Shown piece by piece: positions 49,978 through 63,615 of a stretch of 64,000 nucleotides of DNA; position 1 is the stretch's first letter; every line of letters begins with the position of its first letter. This DNA comes from Alnus glutinosa. Lineage: Eukaryota > Streptophyta > Magnoliopsida > Fagales > Betulaceae. The DNA is taken from contig NC_084897.1 of assembly GCF_958979055.1 (NCBI RefSeq), forward strand, positions 22,379,628 to 22,443,627, given 5' to 3'. The notes under the pieces are model-generated. The model was not told the DNA's origin. It did not search any database and saw only the letters and a list, made by a program, of their open reading frames with translations. A program made the position numbers and the translations under genes.

Positions 49978-51180
49978 ATTAGACCTCTTAAAAAAAAAAA
50001 AAAAAATTGTCTCTTAAACAAGAGAGTCTAATATTAAAAATAGGTTTGATTTTACTGCATCATATCTACCCCAAATCATATTGAAAAGGATGACCTATTT
50101 GTTATACTCTCATCTCTCGATCTCATCCCATTTTATTGGACCAACGTAACAATGCCTATTTTTTTTATCACGTTAACCTTTGTTTAATTTTTTTTTTTTT
50201 TTTTGTTAAATGATCACTATAACATTAGTAAATGGTTGTTGAATGAGTTACATAGACATTTTCATCTAATTATTATCTCACTTTGCTTGTTAAATCACTA
50301 ATTATGTTAAAAGTTTAAGTTTATAGAAATTGATGAATTTAACATTAAGTGAATTGATGAACACAATGTTCAAATTAAGAACTTTTAGCTCTAATGTAAT
50401 GTTAAATTAACATTTATCTCAAAAGCTTAAGCTAATAGAAGTCGATGAATTTAATCATTTAATTTATATTCTAACACTGCTAATGTGACAGAGCCAATCA
50501 ACACTTGTTAAAAAAAATTAAAAATTAATTGACATTATCACATTAATATAGGGAAATGGTAGTGAAATAAAAATGAGATTAGTAGCCTTACTTTTATAGT
50601 TAATTATTCAATGATATGTATATTTCTTATATTATTAACTTTTTCTCATATTTGTATTTTCAATGCCGTTTTTTATTTCATTATTCTTTTGTATTTCGAA
50701 TTATAATATAAAATTTTATAATGTTATATTAAAAAAAAAAAAAAAAAGACAGTCAATCAACCGTTGCAAAACACGAGGACCAAAACATTAGTTATAGCGA
50801 TTAGATAGCGACGGTTGACTAGCATTAAAAGTCAAAACATTAGCAGTTTACTCGGTCGCCAAAGGTGTAAAACTAAAAGTCAACGATCAAGGATAAAAGA
50901 TTCTTTAATCTATATTTATGATTGAGTCCACCTTTAAAATTGCGTTAAAAAATTTAAAAATTATTTTTTAATATATATAAAATTGTGTCAGACTAAATTG
51001 GTTGCATTTTGTAAAAAAAATTAAAAAAAAATTAAAAACACTTATTTGACTTTTTTCCTTTAAAAAGACTCAAAATTATGTTTTAAGATAAGCTTAAAAA
51101 TGAAGTTTTTGCTAAAATAATTATTTTATGACTTTTTTATTGACAAAAATTATATTTTAATAAAAACACTTGAAATCATT
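49978..51180. other. AT-rich intergenic DNA
   Basis: Long A and T runs. Around 50280-50460 the words TTAAGCTAATAGAA and GTTTAAGTTTATAGAA recur, suggesting an old duplication. No gene seen. Confidence 0.5.
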
Positions 51181-51662
51181 CAAGACGGTCTCCGCCGCTG
51201 CTGCTATTGTTTTGTTGTATTTCTGTTGTTTTCTCACATTTTTGTGGGTTCTTTCTGTACTTTTATTTGTGTTTTGTTGCTTTTATTCTATGGTTTGGGT
51301 TATAATCTCACAGTTCCTTTGAAAGCTGATCTGTTAGTGGAGATTATTGCTGGGTTTCGTTCTTTACCAACGGATCCTCTCCGGTCTTTGGCAGTGGTTC
51401 TTCAGCAACATCCATCCTCCGGTGGTTGTTGTTTTTCTTGGTTGGGGCTCTTTGAATCCTTTTGCCATTTAAAACCGCCTAGTGCGGCCCCAGGAAAGGC
51501 TCAGCTCGTTTATGGTTTTTCTAAAATCATAGATGATTATCATTGCCTATTGTTACTTGTTTGTGTTTGTATTTTGCTGCATTTTCCGTTGTGGTTCGAT
51601 TGGTTTGTAGTTTGATCCCCTCCCCCTCTCCCATGTTTGAATAGAAAAAAAAAAAAAAAAAA
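51181..51662 (+). mobile_element. A-tailed retroposed segment, probably a LINE 3' end
   Basis: This block is clearly less AT-rich than its surroundings. It starts near CAAGACGGTCTCCGCCGCTG and ends with a tail of about 19 A at 51644-51663. A 129-codon frame at 51226-51615 has hydrophobic low-complexity content and no family I recognise. Similar AT-rich sequence (TTATTTGACTTTTT) stands on both sides (51043 and 51680). Confidence 0.45.
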
Positions 51663-51779
51663 ACAAAAAGTTCAAAAAGTATTTATTTGACTTTTTATTC
51701 TAAAAATGGTTAAAACGCAATTTTTTTTGTTTTGTTTTTTAAAAAAACCTTAAAAATAAAGCCAAAACGCTCTTTTTGA

Positions 51780-52690
51780 CTTTAAAAACTCACTATTTTT
51801 CAAGGCATCTAATTAGGACAATGTCCATGGCATCTAGGCAGGTTTGATTTTTGGGTGATGGGGCTACAGTAAAGAAAAAAGCTCTTTTGGTAGGGAATTT
51901 AGCATTGGCCAAACAGCCCAATTGGTTACTGAAATTTGCAACAAATGTAGTAACTTCATTCTGCCATCTCCATCTGCAATATTTTATCCTAATTGTGAAA
52001 GTTTTCACTGACATGATAATGCTATGAAAAATGATTTTTACATACCAATGGATGCTGTGACATTGTTCTTAACATGATTGACCAGTTCAACCACTAATCT
52101 GTCACCAAGAAAAGGAAGAGAATTACAAACTAAAGTTTTGAATTAGGGAATACAAAACCAAACAATCTGTGCGAGGCAACCCATTTGGCTGCAAAATGGG
52201 CTCTTCTGTTAGCATTTCTATTCACACTTTGGTAGCTTGCCAGGAGGGGAAAGTACTAAGCTGTGAAGCTGTGTTCTTGATAATTGGCTCCATTCTCCAT
52301 TATGGGATTAGATCAGGATGATTAATAGCATGAATAGTAACAAAGGAGTCACCTTCTAAAACTAAGGGATTAGATCCAAAAGATGCAGCAAGTCTGGAAG
52401 CAAGCAAGGCTGCGAAGGCTTCTAACTTAGCTGTTAATTAGCTGTACAAGCAACTATCACCCTGCCTTTGTCATTACTTATCACAACCAAAAATGCCAAA
52501 AAACTAGGTTTAACAACCACATCAAAATTTGCTTTAAGAGTGTTAGTCTGTTGGAGCATTTTCTGAGACAGATGTGCAAACCTTTGTTTGAGGTACCCTT
52601 CACTGGGTATATTTCTGGGCGTTTTGGATAATCGTTTGGAGGGGGTATCCTTCATCTTCAAAGCTTCTAGCTGTAGCGAGATTTCTTGGC
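51780..52690 (-). pseudogene. Degenerate retroelement RNase H-like domain
   Basis: On the minus strand LKANFDVVVKPSFLAFLVVI is followed, across a stop, by KLEAFAALLASRLAASFGSN and PLVLEGDSFVTIHAIN. This is the order of the plant retroelement RNase H-like domain (D...E...D). Several stops break it, for example after VACTAN near 52434. The remaining sequence to 51793 is not recognised. It cannot be active. Confidence 0.65.
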
Positions 52691-52883
52691 TTAATTAAGA
52701 TCAGTGTTACTGCGAAACAAGGAGGCGGTCAGAGGATTCCAGGTCAGAAACCGAAAGACACTCATATACTTAAGTTAACATGTTTGTGTTTGGAGTAAAT
52801 AAATATATGTATACACACATATAGGGAGCTGGAGAAAGTGAGAGGGAGCCCCTACAGTATGGAGAAACCGGGTGGTTTTTAGC

Positions 52884-52920
<37 letters not shown>

Positions 52921-54480
52921 TCATCCCTTCCTCTCTATGCATTTTTCTTTTTTATAGGGAAACTGTTATCTCTTTCTAACAAAGAGTACCAGAAGGAGGA
53001 GGGTTCCATATTTCATCCATGGGGGAATTATTGTCCCAGGCCCTTATGTGATTTTTAAATGTGAATTTGATCTGCTACCAGAGATCATCAATATCAAGCT
53101 CAAAGGAATTATGCATTTTTCTATTTCTAGTAAACTAAATCATATCAAAAACAATAACAGCAACAAGTTGAAATCTCCGAACCTCCTTATTTGGAATTAA
53201 TGGCAAGATGGACAGCATGTTTGGTTGATTAGGTAAGAATGCAGCTCTTGTCCCAGCTTAAGCATTGGAGAGTTTTAAAAGTAAACTTAATTTGTTTTTA
53301 CCTCTATTATGTTCTTGTCAACCAATTTTCTTTATCCATGTTAGTGCAGTGACAACATGCACGTCATTCAATAGAGCGAGAGTATGCAAAAATAGGAAAA
53401 TGTTAGCTAGGGGGTTTGCTGGGCTGAATCTGGCAAGACCACTCCGACGCTCAATTTAGTTGGTGATCAGGATGGAGATGAAATTTCAGCGGAGTCTTAG
53501 TAAGGCAAGATTAGACGTATCTGAGTGAGTGACATCTTCTTTTATATATAGCCTATAGGTTGTCATCATTGGCCCTTCCTCTTTAGGGTTTTAGGACTCC
53601 CGTCAATAGTTTCTTATTGGTGTGGAGATTCTCTTCCTAAATCTGTTGGGAAGCTAGGGACGAATGACGTAGGTAGGTGGTTAACTGAGCTGACGAAGTA
53701 AAGAATCAATTGTTAGGCATTCCATCCTGATAATATATAGTACACTCCAATCCTTACTTGCTATTTGAGTTGTGGACCGTTGGGCCTTCCAGGGGAAATG
53801 ATTTTTGGGGGACATTTTACTGTCCCCCAATCGGCATTTTAAATTAAAAAAATCATCTTTTAATGAAAATGGGCAGGCAGGAGACGGTAACCCGTCCCTT
53901 GCCAATCACTGCTCGCCTTCCGGTGGGTGACCACCAAAAGCCCGTCAATATTTAGGCCCTCTATTAATCCACAAATGATTTTCCAACCGTGGGTACTAAC
54001 AACTTCTTTTCCTATGGTTACTCATACATAAAGTTTATGTTCTGACATGCGGAGATCTATGTTTTTGTAATTGTGTTCTATGTTTCCAAACTAATCTTGT
54101 TTAGATACGGTAAACCAAAAGAATCCAACCGTAATGATCACCTAGGCCTCCCTCTATATCTTTTGCAGTTCATGTTTGTCTTGGTGTCAGCTGCCATCAT
54201 ATATGATGGCATGGACAGACAGAATGGGACTTGTAATGTGGGTTGGTGATCATGGTGTCTATAATTCTATTGCAACCAAACATAAATAGAGTTTCAACTT
54301 TCAACAAGGCCATGGAAGATGACATTTGAGCCACTACTTTTCTTTTCAAGCAAGAACAACAATGGTAGCGATTAGGTTGCATGTTTCGTTGTTTCTTTTC
54401 TGTGATCAATCAAACTACTCACAGAAGCCTCACCCCATAAAGCTGACATAACATAATGGATGTTTTGTAAACTACTGCAT
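52691..54480. other. Intergenic, no gene supported
   Basis: Includes an A run of about 32 at 52887-52918. The stretch 53040-53520 is less AT-rich and may be further LINE debris, but no domain could be read. Around 53805-53890 a MITE-like mirrored word (GGGGGACATTTTACTGTCCCCC) appears. Confidence 0.45.
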
Positions 54481-54635
54481 GTTCTTCCCCCAGAATACCA
54501 TGAATATATATATATAAGGTCAGCTGTATTTAGTGATCAGAAAGCAAATATAGACCAAACTAGTTCAGATTACGACACTGAGTCAGGCCCAAATACTTCA
54601 GAAGGTAGTCTAAGGCTTTGACCATGAGAAACAAG

Positions 54636-54678
<43 letters not shown>

Positions 54679-56130
54679 AAATAGAGAAACAACGATCTGA
54701 GAACATGGGCCCGGGCCCAAGTTGCTAATCTCGTACGACATCCATAGCTCCGATATACAAGGAGAACCGTTCTTTCATTTTCATACAGTGAAGTGAAAAC
54801 TACAAAAAAAAAAAAAAAAGAAAAAAAAAAAAAGAAAAAAAAAAGTAGAAGAAGAAGTGTGCTCCGACAGAATGACACGTGGATGTCGTGTCAAACGTTG
54901 GTGAGTGTGACTGGGCACGCGAGAAAACTCCAGGGATGAATAGAAATCTGATATGGAAAGGGCAATTGGGTGAGAGAGGGGGTTACGTGGATGACGCAAC
55001 TAACGTCACGAGAGGAGTCTTGTCGGCGTCGCCATTGACACCCTGACATGACCGCTGACGTTCGAAGACCCGTGGAGTTAACAATCACCCCAATCCATCT
55101 ATCTCCTATCTCTATCACTATTTATTTCATTTACTTTAACTTTTCTTTTCTCTCACATTATATATTTATATTGTCGTTACAAATACATAATTTTAAGAAT
55201 TTTTTTTTTTTTTTAATAAAGATGAATCTTGTAACTTACAAAGATTATATTATTATATTAAGGTTGAAAACTTCAAATTTACCTTGAATAAAAATAAAAT
55301 AAAAAGAAATAGAAAAGTGTTACACATAATTTCAATTTTCAAGTGTTTATTTTTATTATTTGTTAAAATAATAAATGAAACTATATGTAATATTTAATGT
55401 TAATTTTTACTGTCACGTCATAAAATGAGCACTTGAAAATATATATAACATTTTATTAAAAAAAATTATCATTCAGTAATTGCTTTGATTTTTTAAAATA
55501 AAAGCATTTTTTTAAAAAAACTATTAACAAACAACTCAGAACTCAAAATACAAACATTGTTTAAAATTTTCATAATGAAAACCACTTTTAAAATGTGAAC
55601 CCTACCAAAAAAATATTGATAACCTTTACGTTACATTAAAATATTTTTTTAAAAAAATAAAAACCAAAAACTCTTTTCAAAGCCATTATCAAACACTATA
55701 TAGTATATATATATATATAAGACTAACAAATATATTTTTAAAAAAAGTTGTTTTCGAAAATAACGACAAATAATTAGTTTAAAAGAGCGTGAAATTTATT
55801 TATTATAAAATAATTAAAATGATCCTTAAAAATAAAAAGATCAAAATATAATTATTTATGAATATTTCTTCTATTTTCTTAAACCATGTTTAAAACGATT
55901 TCTAAACAGATAATTGCCAATTAGTCATCCGTCATCAGCAACAGCACTAGCCCCAAAAGAAGTTGGGAGTCTCACGTGGGGTTGGATGACGTGGCAGACA
56001 GATTGGACGGCTGACAGCGACCGCTTTCTGCCTTTTAGACACCACGACAGCTCGCGCGCGATGCGCGGGAGCTGTTTCAGTGAGCCCCGCACGTCATCGT
56101 ACTCAGGGTGGGACCTTCTGTAGCAGCAGG
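54481..56130. other. Intergenic with microsatellites and CG-rich islands
   Basis: An AT repeat spans about 54639-54675 and A/G runs follow at 54803-54844. Two GC-richer islands stand out: 54846-55080 (with ACACGTGG, an ABRE/G-box-like word, near 54876) and 55960-56130 (GACGTGGCAGACAG, CTCGCGCGCGATGCGCG). They look like promoter or first-exon remnants, but no coding exon follows in either direction. Confidence 0.4.
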
Positions 56131-57818
56131 CCAGGAATCAACTCCTACGCATGTATACGTATGCTTACAGTAACAAAGATTTAATTCCTTTTTTAATATA
56201 TATACATTTATGTACATATAATATTTATGTTTTTTTTTTTTTTTTCTAATTATTTAATTTTAGGAAAAATGATTAATTTTTTTTTTAAAAAAAAATTATA
56301 CACATGGTTGGGAAAATTAATATTTCCACAGCCCATACAAGCCCAAAAATGGGCTTGTGGGCCCATCCGGTTCATCAAGTCCAACAATGAGTCATGTTTC
56401 GTCAAAGGCCCATGAAGATTCGATCAGTTGTAAATGCTTCAAGATTGACCCATAAGGACTTCGAATAGAAGACATCTCGAATGCTCCTTACTTAGAGAAT
56501 CTCATGAATAATAGTCAATAAAACACTCATAAATACGAATATCCTTCGACAGCTAGAACCGGGGATAAATATAATCGATAAGTTTCGGGACATCACTGTC
56601 TTGGGAACACGAAAATGATGCATAGGGGTTGCCCATATCCAAATGGTCTCGCGACTGAATTTCTCATGACTATCACGAGGTGATTGGGATGAAATATACA
56701 TGGATTCTTGTCCCGATATTATTGAAGGGAGTTATGGGGAAGATCTGTCCCATAATCCTCAAAAAGTCGCAGGAAAGTCTCAATCTCGGATCCTTTGGGA
56801 TAACCACTTATCTCGCACGATACGGGACATGTTTGAATTCAAATATGGAACAATCCTAGCCGACTAGGAGTTTCCTTGCTAGACACGATTTGGAGTTAGA
56901 GCCCTAATTGAATTATAATAAGAATATTCCTAATACATCATAACTACATGCCCAAATATCATAGTAATTTACATGTACATTAAGATTTGAATTTTCCTAT
57001 GCTCTCACATCCCTAATATTTTTGTCTACAAAAATCTAATTTAGGCATCGAAATTTTTAAATGCTCTCACATTCAAGCCTTAACTTCAACATTCATCTTC
57101 AATTTCAATTAAATATTCTATGTGTTACCAAAATAATGTTAGGAAATAGTTATAATCCACATTTTCATTTGTTGCGTCCACCTCCCATTTCAATTAAATA
57201 TTTTACATGTTACCAAAATGATGTTAAGAAATAGTTATAATCACTTATTTTCCTTTGCCACACGTCTCTACCTAAATAAAAGTATTGCTAATACTTACTA
57301 CATCAATCACTAAAGAATTAAATTTACTGTCAATTTTGTTGCTTAATTATTTTACTCATGTCCTACGTAACTCATTGAACTACAATGATAGTTTGTAAAA
57401 TGAAATATAGTAAATGAGTTTATAAAAGGATTATTATAGTACCCAAAAAATTTTCCATGAAAAAAACCATTGTCACGACCAAAATATCAGGCTGCTCAAC
57501 TTTAGATATCATTTACAAACAAAGATGTAGTAAGATTAGATTAAACTCAAGAATGGAAGTCTTATCACACCCCCCCAAAAAAAAAAAAACAGAAGAAAAA
57601 AAGGAAGGAAGAAAGTCTTCTCCCTTAATATTACATTATCAAATAAACATCTAGGCCGAGGGTTGACAGAGGGGAACCACCTAACTTACCTAACTCCGAA
57701 AGCCTGAAACTGAAACCATTAACTGAAAAAAGAAGATTTTATATAAAATTTACAAAATTTTTATTATAATATCACGACCAAATGTCCATATCCTGCTATG
57801 CAAATCCTGACGTGTTGT
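56131..57818. other. Intergenic, possible decayed LTR sequence
   Basis: The segment 56440-56960 has the composition of plant LTR DNA (TCGGGACATCACTGTCTTGG, AACAATCCTAGCCGACTAGG) but no ends or coding parts were found. The nearby words CAATTAAATATTCTATGTGT (57112) and CAATTAAATATTTTACATGT (57189) show a short tandem duplication. The kelch gene's 3' UTR covers the upper end. Confidence 0.4.
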
Positions 57819-60800
57819 TTATGATCTTCCATGGGCACTTCCAGGTCCTCCAAGTGTTAGAACCACACCTTGGAGATCACTTCTGAGCTTTGGCTCATTG
57901 GCTAAAGACGGAGCGGCTCTGATGACCGGAAACGGCCGAGTCACCTGAGCTTGCTGGAAGCTGTGACTGGACTCCGGCATGGCATACTTCATTGCCTGCT
58001 GGGAAGGCTTGCAGGGTTCCACACGTTTTGGGTTTGGGAATGGTTGTGCAACCGCAATATGACTCGTTTGAGGCGACGGATTTTGTGTAAGAGTTGTCCC
58101 TCTTGAAATAACTCCAGGTGCCTGGTTAATGAATGAGTTGCATAAAGAACTTAGGTACTTTGCACCGATTGAATTTGGTACTTACAATTAAAATCTCCGG
58201 CGCGCGCTTACCGGTGCAAACAATACGCCTCTAAAAATTTTCCCGTTAACGGTTGCAGTCATCAGGAGACCGGAATCGAAGGCTCCGTCAACTTTACCTC
58301 GGACCTCAGCACCAATCTGAGTAGAAAGCAGAAGTCAATGGCATGAACAAGGCAGTGTGAGTTGAAAATGTGTTTCTAAGAGGTCATGGTAAAATTGATT
58401 GCTTACCAGGTTTGGAACAGGCCCTACCTCCAATGATTTCTGTTCTGCTGCTGAGTATTGTGCTCCTTGTCTACCTGTAGGAACAAAATGAAGAAACTTT
58501 TCCAATTTTGGCTGGTTTTGATGTTCTCCTAGAAATTGAACATCCTGTCGAGTTCCTTGGGCCATATTTCTGAGCTCTTTCTGCTTACTTGCAAGACTAT
58601 TATTAGATTGGCAATTGCTTGGAATTCGCTTAAACAAATGAAATCCTTGAGAGACTGAGATGGGATCAGTAGGTTTCTTAAGTGGGGTCTGTTCTTGATC
58701 GGATTGCGAGGGAGATGAATGCTGGGAAAGTGAAAGAGAATGTTCTTCTTGTTCCAATTCCACCTCCCATGCCTTTGAACTCGCAGTTCGTCTTCTCTTT
58801 GGATGCAATGTATCTGAAAGATAACTAAGAAACTTATTAATCATGAATCTCCATTTCTACTCAAGGCAAAGATATATTGTTTTTCAAAACCAACCTGAAC
58901 TGAAGCCAAAACATTGCTTCGGTTCTGATTCTGATTCCTGAGCACCCTTTCTTACTACTTCGACATTATTCCCCATGAGGACATTTTTCTGCTCCAAAGC
59001 ATAATTGATAAGCTTTTCCATTTTTAACAAAAGTGTATGAGCAAGTAAAATTTTGGAAACTCATAGTAAGTTTCATACCATGTTATTTTCTGCATCTCTT
59101 GGGAACCGTCTCTTTTCTTGATTCCAATGGTTTCCAAAAATTTTGCACATGGAAATGTTGTACCGGCCATTGGGGTGCTCTGCTCCAAGCTGCAAGACCA
59201 GCAACTCATTGAGAGGCCGCTCATCCTCCCCACACCTGCAAATGAAACACTGAATCTTGAGGATGTTATGCGAAAATGTTAAGCTGAAACATTTGATGTG
59301 GGAACTTACCCTCCATAAATGGCAATGTCCGAGTCTGTAAAAACGGCTGTATGAGAAAATCGCCCTTGTGGTTGGTGGCCACATATATCAAGCTGCGTCC
59401 ACAAACAAGTACTCACGTCTAGGACCCAAACATCATTGTAATAGTGTTTGTCTCCAACCCCTCCAATGATATAGACCTGCAAAACATTAACAGCGCAAGA
59501 ACGTGTATCTTTTCAGAAACTATTTGGCAATTGAGATTTCAAAAATCACTATTAATGAAGTCATTCTATGTAATACTATATAAAATCAAAAACTCAGTTC
59601 CCTAACTACGTAAAACTAGATGGCAAAATTTGATTCTATGCATGATCTATATGCCTCCTTACTTTCTAGTGTGTATATATTAGAAAAGCATGACTTGCCT
59701 TTGTCCCAATGTTGACAGCAGCGTGACCGGCTCTAACACCTGGCGAAGATCCTTGAATAGCTAACTGATGAGAAAAATGAAAAAATCATTAGTATTTTTC
59801 CATTTATTTTAAACATGTATTAATTTAAAGCAATTCAGCCACCAGAGCCATACTGCAAATATGAGACAAGAGCAAGGGGAAGCTTATACCCTTGACCAAG
59901 TGAATGTGTCCATATCAAGCATATCAACATTGCCATGATAACGATCGCCACGGTCCCCACCATACACGAAAAGCTTGTTCCCAATTGCAACAGTGCTGTG
60001 ACTGTCCCTAGGAACAGGTACATCACCCTTCACCTCAGGAGAAGTCCATCTCATAGTCTTAAGGTCTAGAACATGTAAATCATTCAAGTAATTTGCTTCA
60101 CCTTCTCCACTACCCCCAAATATAACTATCTTATCATCTCCAACAATTGTGGCCGTATGACTTTCGCGAGGGGACGGTGGAGTCCCTTTACATTCAGGTT
60201 GTATCCACTCTTTGGTCCCAAGATCCAACACATGAAGATCATTCACCTTCTTAGAACCATTTGTACCACCAAACACTATCATCCTGCGCCCTACAAGAAC
60301 AGCACTGTGGCTGTCTCTTGGGCCCGGCCCTAGACCCGTTGTTACAAGAGTGTTCCAAACCATTGTATCCAGATTTAGCACAAGAACATCACTGAAATGC
60401 AAACCCCCACAACATCCCTGAAATGGTTTGTCAAAGGGAAGAAATCAAATTCTAGACACACATATATGGGAAGAAAGATTGCCTTACATTAAAAAAAAGG
60501 ATCCAACTCTACAAGTAGTTGATATGACTGGATAACATAAATTTCGGCAAATCAGATATTGCAGAAAGAAACATGAACTGTTGGATTCTGCTTCATCGAA
60601 GAAAGAGGTGTTTATGCTTGTAAAATCCAAGCAAGTCATAGATTTTCTATTTTGTATATAATTCCAAAGAGTATAGCTAAATGCTGAGGACATTTTTAAT
60701 TTTCAAAGAAGAAAAATCAAATTAAACATCAGAGAGGAACTAAGACAGAAGTATTCTTCAAAACAAAGATCTGGAGGAAAGCTGAAGTGCTTTGTCCATC

Positions 60801-61838
60801 TCTGTCTTCCTCCCCCTCCTTCAACAAGAGAGATTATTATACGTCTTTTAAGTTATTAGTGTACGAAGGAATTAATGCAATTAAACTAGTAAAACCTTTC
60901 TTATCACCTCATAATCTTCTGAAAGTGTTCCTTTCTCATGTAAAGTAATTGTTAGGGGTAAGCAAAAGTAAATTGAAATATTTAATAATTAGCTAAAAAA
61001 ACGTTTAATATAGGAACTCTTACTTTGAATAAGTTGTTCAATATGGGTCATCAAACTTTTAATAGGCACACCTATGATCTAAATACCAAGAAAATTGTTG
61101 GAAAACATAAATAATCCCATTTTACGTACAAATATTACAATATTTAAAGGAAAAGATGCGAGAGGAAAAAAAGAAAAGAAGTAAATGGAAGACAATCAAA
61201 GGCTAAAAACCAGAAAACATTTCTATTTCAAGAAAGCAAAAGTATAATTGCCACCCACCCTACCAGACTGTCCTACTAATTAGAGAAGCTAAAACCCAGA
61301 CAAACTTAAAGACAATTTGATATTCTCCAACGAGATACAAAAGAAGATAAATTTAGGAATGAGAAGAATCCAGTGAAGAAAGTGTATGTCTCATTAGCCA
61401 AACATAACTTTGCAACAGAATACAAGAAAAAGAGAGTACAAGAACAAGTATATAACCACAAATGACATTAAATATGCACAAAAAACGAAAAATACTAAAC
61501 ATGACTGGTTATAACAGAACAACTATTTCAAACGAGCTTATTTCTGCATTTTAAGCCAGGATTTCAAAGAAGTAAAACTATAAGAGGCAACCCGAAAACC
61601 ATAACTGAAGAAGGCGTAGATACAAACTACTCAGCGAGATATCTAGATTTTACTATGAAAAATAGGCCAAAAAGATTATTTACTCCTTGGAGAAAATTAA
61701 ACATACCCCAAAGACATAAACAATTCCATGAGAACAGCAGGCTGAGTGCCCCCATCTCTCAGAAGGATGCGATCCCAAAACCTTTGGATAGAGCCACATT
61801 GCCTTCTTCTTTGCAGTTTCACCTCCCAGAGACCCCAT
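57819..61838 (-). CDS. Kelch-repeat protein (galactose oxidase/kelch superfamily)
   Basis: Kelch repeats fold into a beta-propeller used for protein binding; the role of this plant subfamily is not well known. Exons: 61838-61707, 60417-59890, 59764-59699, 59476-59310, 59235-59079, 58988-58895, 58813-58407, 58316-58212, 58121-57819. They total 1959 nt, 652 aa plus stop, in frame. Kelch blades fill about residues 15-320, with repeated patterns such as RWGHSACCSHGIVYVFGG, RDSHSAVLVGRRMIVFGG, RESHTATIVGDDKIVIFGG and RDSHSTVAIGNKLFVYGG. The second half is Ser/Gln-rich with a basic patch (HPKRRRT) that could be a nuclear signal. A short conserved-looking segment near GKIFRGVLFAP precedes the tail. 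The intron after exon 3 has a GC donor (ACAAAG then GCAAGT). No F-box or transmembrane segment is seen. Confidence 0.93.
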
Positions 61839-62200
61839 TATCACACACAAAGAAAGACACACACTTTCTCAACTTTAGTATTACTTCAACACAGTGCTTG
61901 AAAAAGATGAAGAAACAGAAGAAGAGAGAAGAGAAATAAAGGGTCAAAAGAGGACATGAACAAAGCCAAGTGATATATCAACTATCAGTGTCAATGGACA
62001 TGAAAAGATGGGCGCTTTCAAGTCCAAATCACTGTGGCAACCAACAACAACAGCAGGTCGTGGTGAAAAGAACATTTTTTTTTTCCATATTAAATTGTTC
62101 TTATAATATTCATTACAAAAGGGTTCTAAGATGTGTTAAAACAGTAGAAGCATGCCCTATGTGGTTGGATAAGCTTGAAGAATATTAACTAGTGATGTAA
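61839..62200 (-). promoter_or_regulatory. 5' flank of the kelch gene
   Basis: The 5' UTR and proximal promoter of the kelch gene should lie here. No clear TATA box or leader intron was recognised. A short CAACAACAACAGCAGG run is near 62040. Confidence 0.35.
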
Positions 62201-63056
62201 AATCATGGGTATGAGCTGTTTGTGTGTGAGAGAGAAAGAGAAAGAGAGAGGGAGAGAGAAATTTCTTTAATTTTCAATTTTTTTTTTCTTTTAAGTCTAT
62301 TGTTTATTAGTAGTTTCTTTACTTTCCACACTTGTCTTGCTGAAAATGATGGAGTGTGGGGGCATTGGGTCGTGGGAAATGATGAAGAAGGTGCTTGGGG
62401 TTTTGAGGTTTTTGACAGCATGGGTTAGAGAGTGAGGTTGCTTTCCTCTTTCTCCTTTTTAAGCTCACATGGTTTTCTTTCTTTGTTAATATGGCATAGG
62501 GATTGACGGAATGGGGAGTGTTTTCCCTCTCTCTCTCTCTCTCTCTCCCTCTCCCCAATTTTCAAGGTGGGTTATTGATGTGGATCTAGAAATGTCTCTT
62601 CTCAAGGGTCTTTGGGGAAGTGTGGGGGTTCGCGTTGCGGAAATTCTTTTTAGTTTTGGGAAATGGGATGATGTTTGCTTACTTCAAAAGGTTTAGGTGT
62701 TTTCTTGAAAGTTGTTCTCCCTTGTACAACTTCTCCCCTTCTGAGAAATTAGGGGGTTTTTGAATAGGTTAGTTGCATAACACAAAGGTGTGCAATATTT
62801 ATACGACAAAATATATTAATAAGGTTCATGTGTATGGATTATACTAATGTATCTTGTTGTATAAATGTTGTGTAAAAATCATTTTTCTTAAGTCTATAAC
62901 AGAAAATTAATTGCATTTTTTAGTCTTTCCAATTACCCAAAAGCTATCAGCAATTCGAATAGCAAAATTTAAAAAAAATCAAAATCAGGTCGACCCATTG
63001 CATCAAAGATTCGTTCCAAATTAGTCCCTCGTAAGTTTAATCTCTAAAAAATTAAG
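62201..63056. other. Intergenic with two GA/CT microsatellites
   Basis: GA runs at 62225-62258 and CT runs at 62527-62552. Near 62775-62870 the mirrored words TTGCATAACACAAAGG and TTGTATAAATGTTGTGTAA suggest a small MITE. No gene supported. Confidence 0.45.
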
Positions 63057-63227
63057 GACTCGTTTGGGTGTGTGATTCTTTTTGAAAAATATTCAAAATT
63101 GTGAATACCTAAAAAAATTTATGTTTTGAAGTTATGTTTAGATGGTTTAAAAAGTCTGAGATAAAATTTTAAAAAATTAAATAAAATTTAAATTTTAAAA
63201 AATAATTGTATCCAAACATGTTCTAAG
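63057..63227. mobile_element. MITE with GACTCGTTTGGGTGTG ends
   Basis: The left end GGACTCGTTTGGGTGTGTGA and the right end TATCCAAACATGTTC are imperfect inverses around an AT-rich core. It resembles the element at 1464-1676. Non-coding. Confidence 0.45.
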
Positions 63228-63615
63228 AGCACTCATATTGGATCGTATATATTTCAATCTAAAATTGCTAATCAAAACTCATTTTATCTAATTTAGTTAA
63301 TGGGTTTTAAAAGGTACACTCCATCCGATTATCTATTCTTAACTTTATACTATTTTTTTACTCTTATTTTATTCTTTTTATCTCTTTTCTACTTTTTGTC
63401 ATTTTACTTTTTTCACTTTTTGTATGTAGAAAACAATAAAATAATAGATAGATTGGTGAATAGTGCAATTCCACATATAGAGTTGTACTATTCACAAATC
63501 TATCAAAACTCTATTTTAGATTTAGGATAGATAATTCAATGAATGAATATTTTTGTGAGTTTATTATTTATTATAGATTTAGAAAGACTTTTACATAATC
63601 CAACATGAGTGATCT
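63228..63615. mobile_element. MITE with GAGCACTCATATTGGAT ends
   Basis: The left end AGAGCACTCATATTGGATC and the right end AATCCAACATGAGTGATCT are inverted with few mismatches. Inner mirrored words include TCTAAAATTGCTAATCAAAA against CAAAACTCTATTTTAGATTT in part. The 76-codon frame inside is not a gene. It abuts the previous MITE. Confidence 0.6.
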
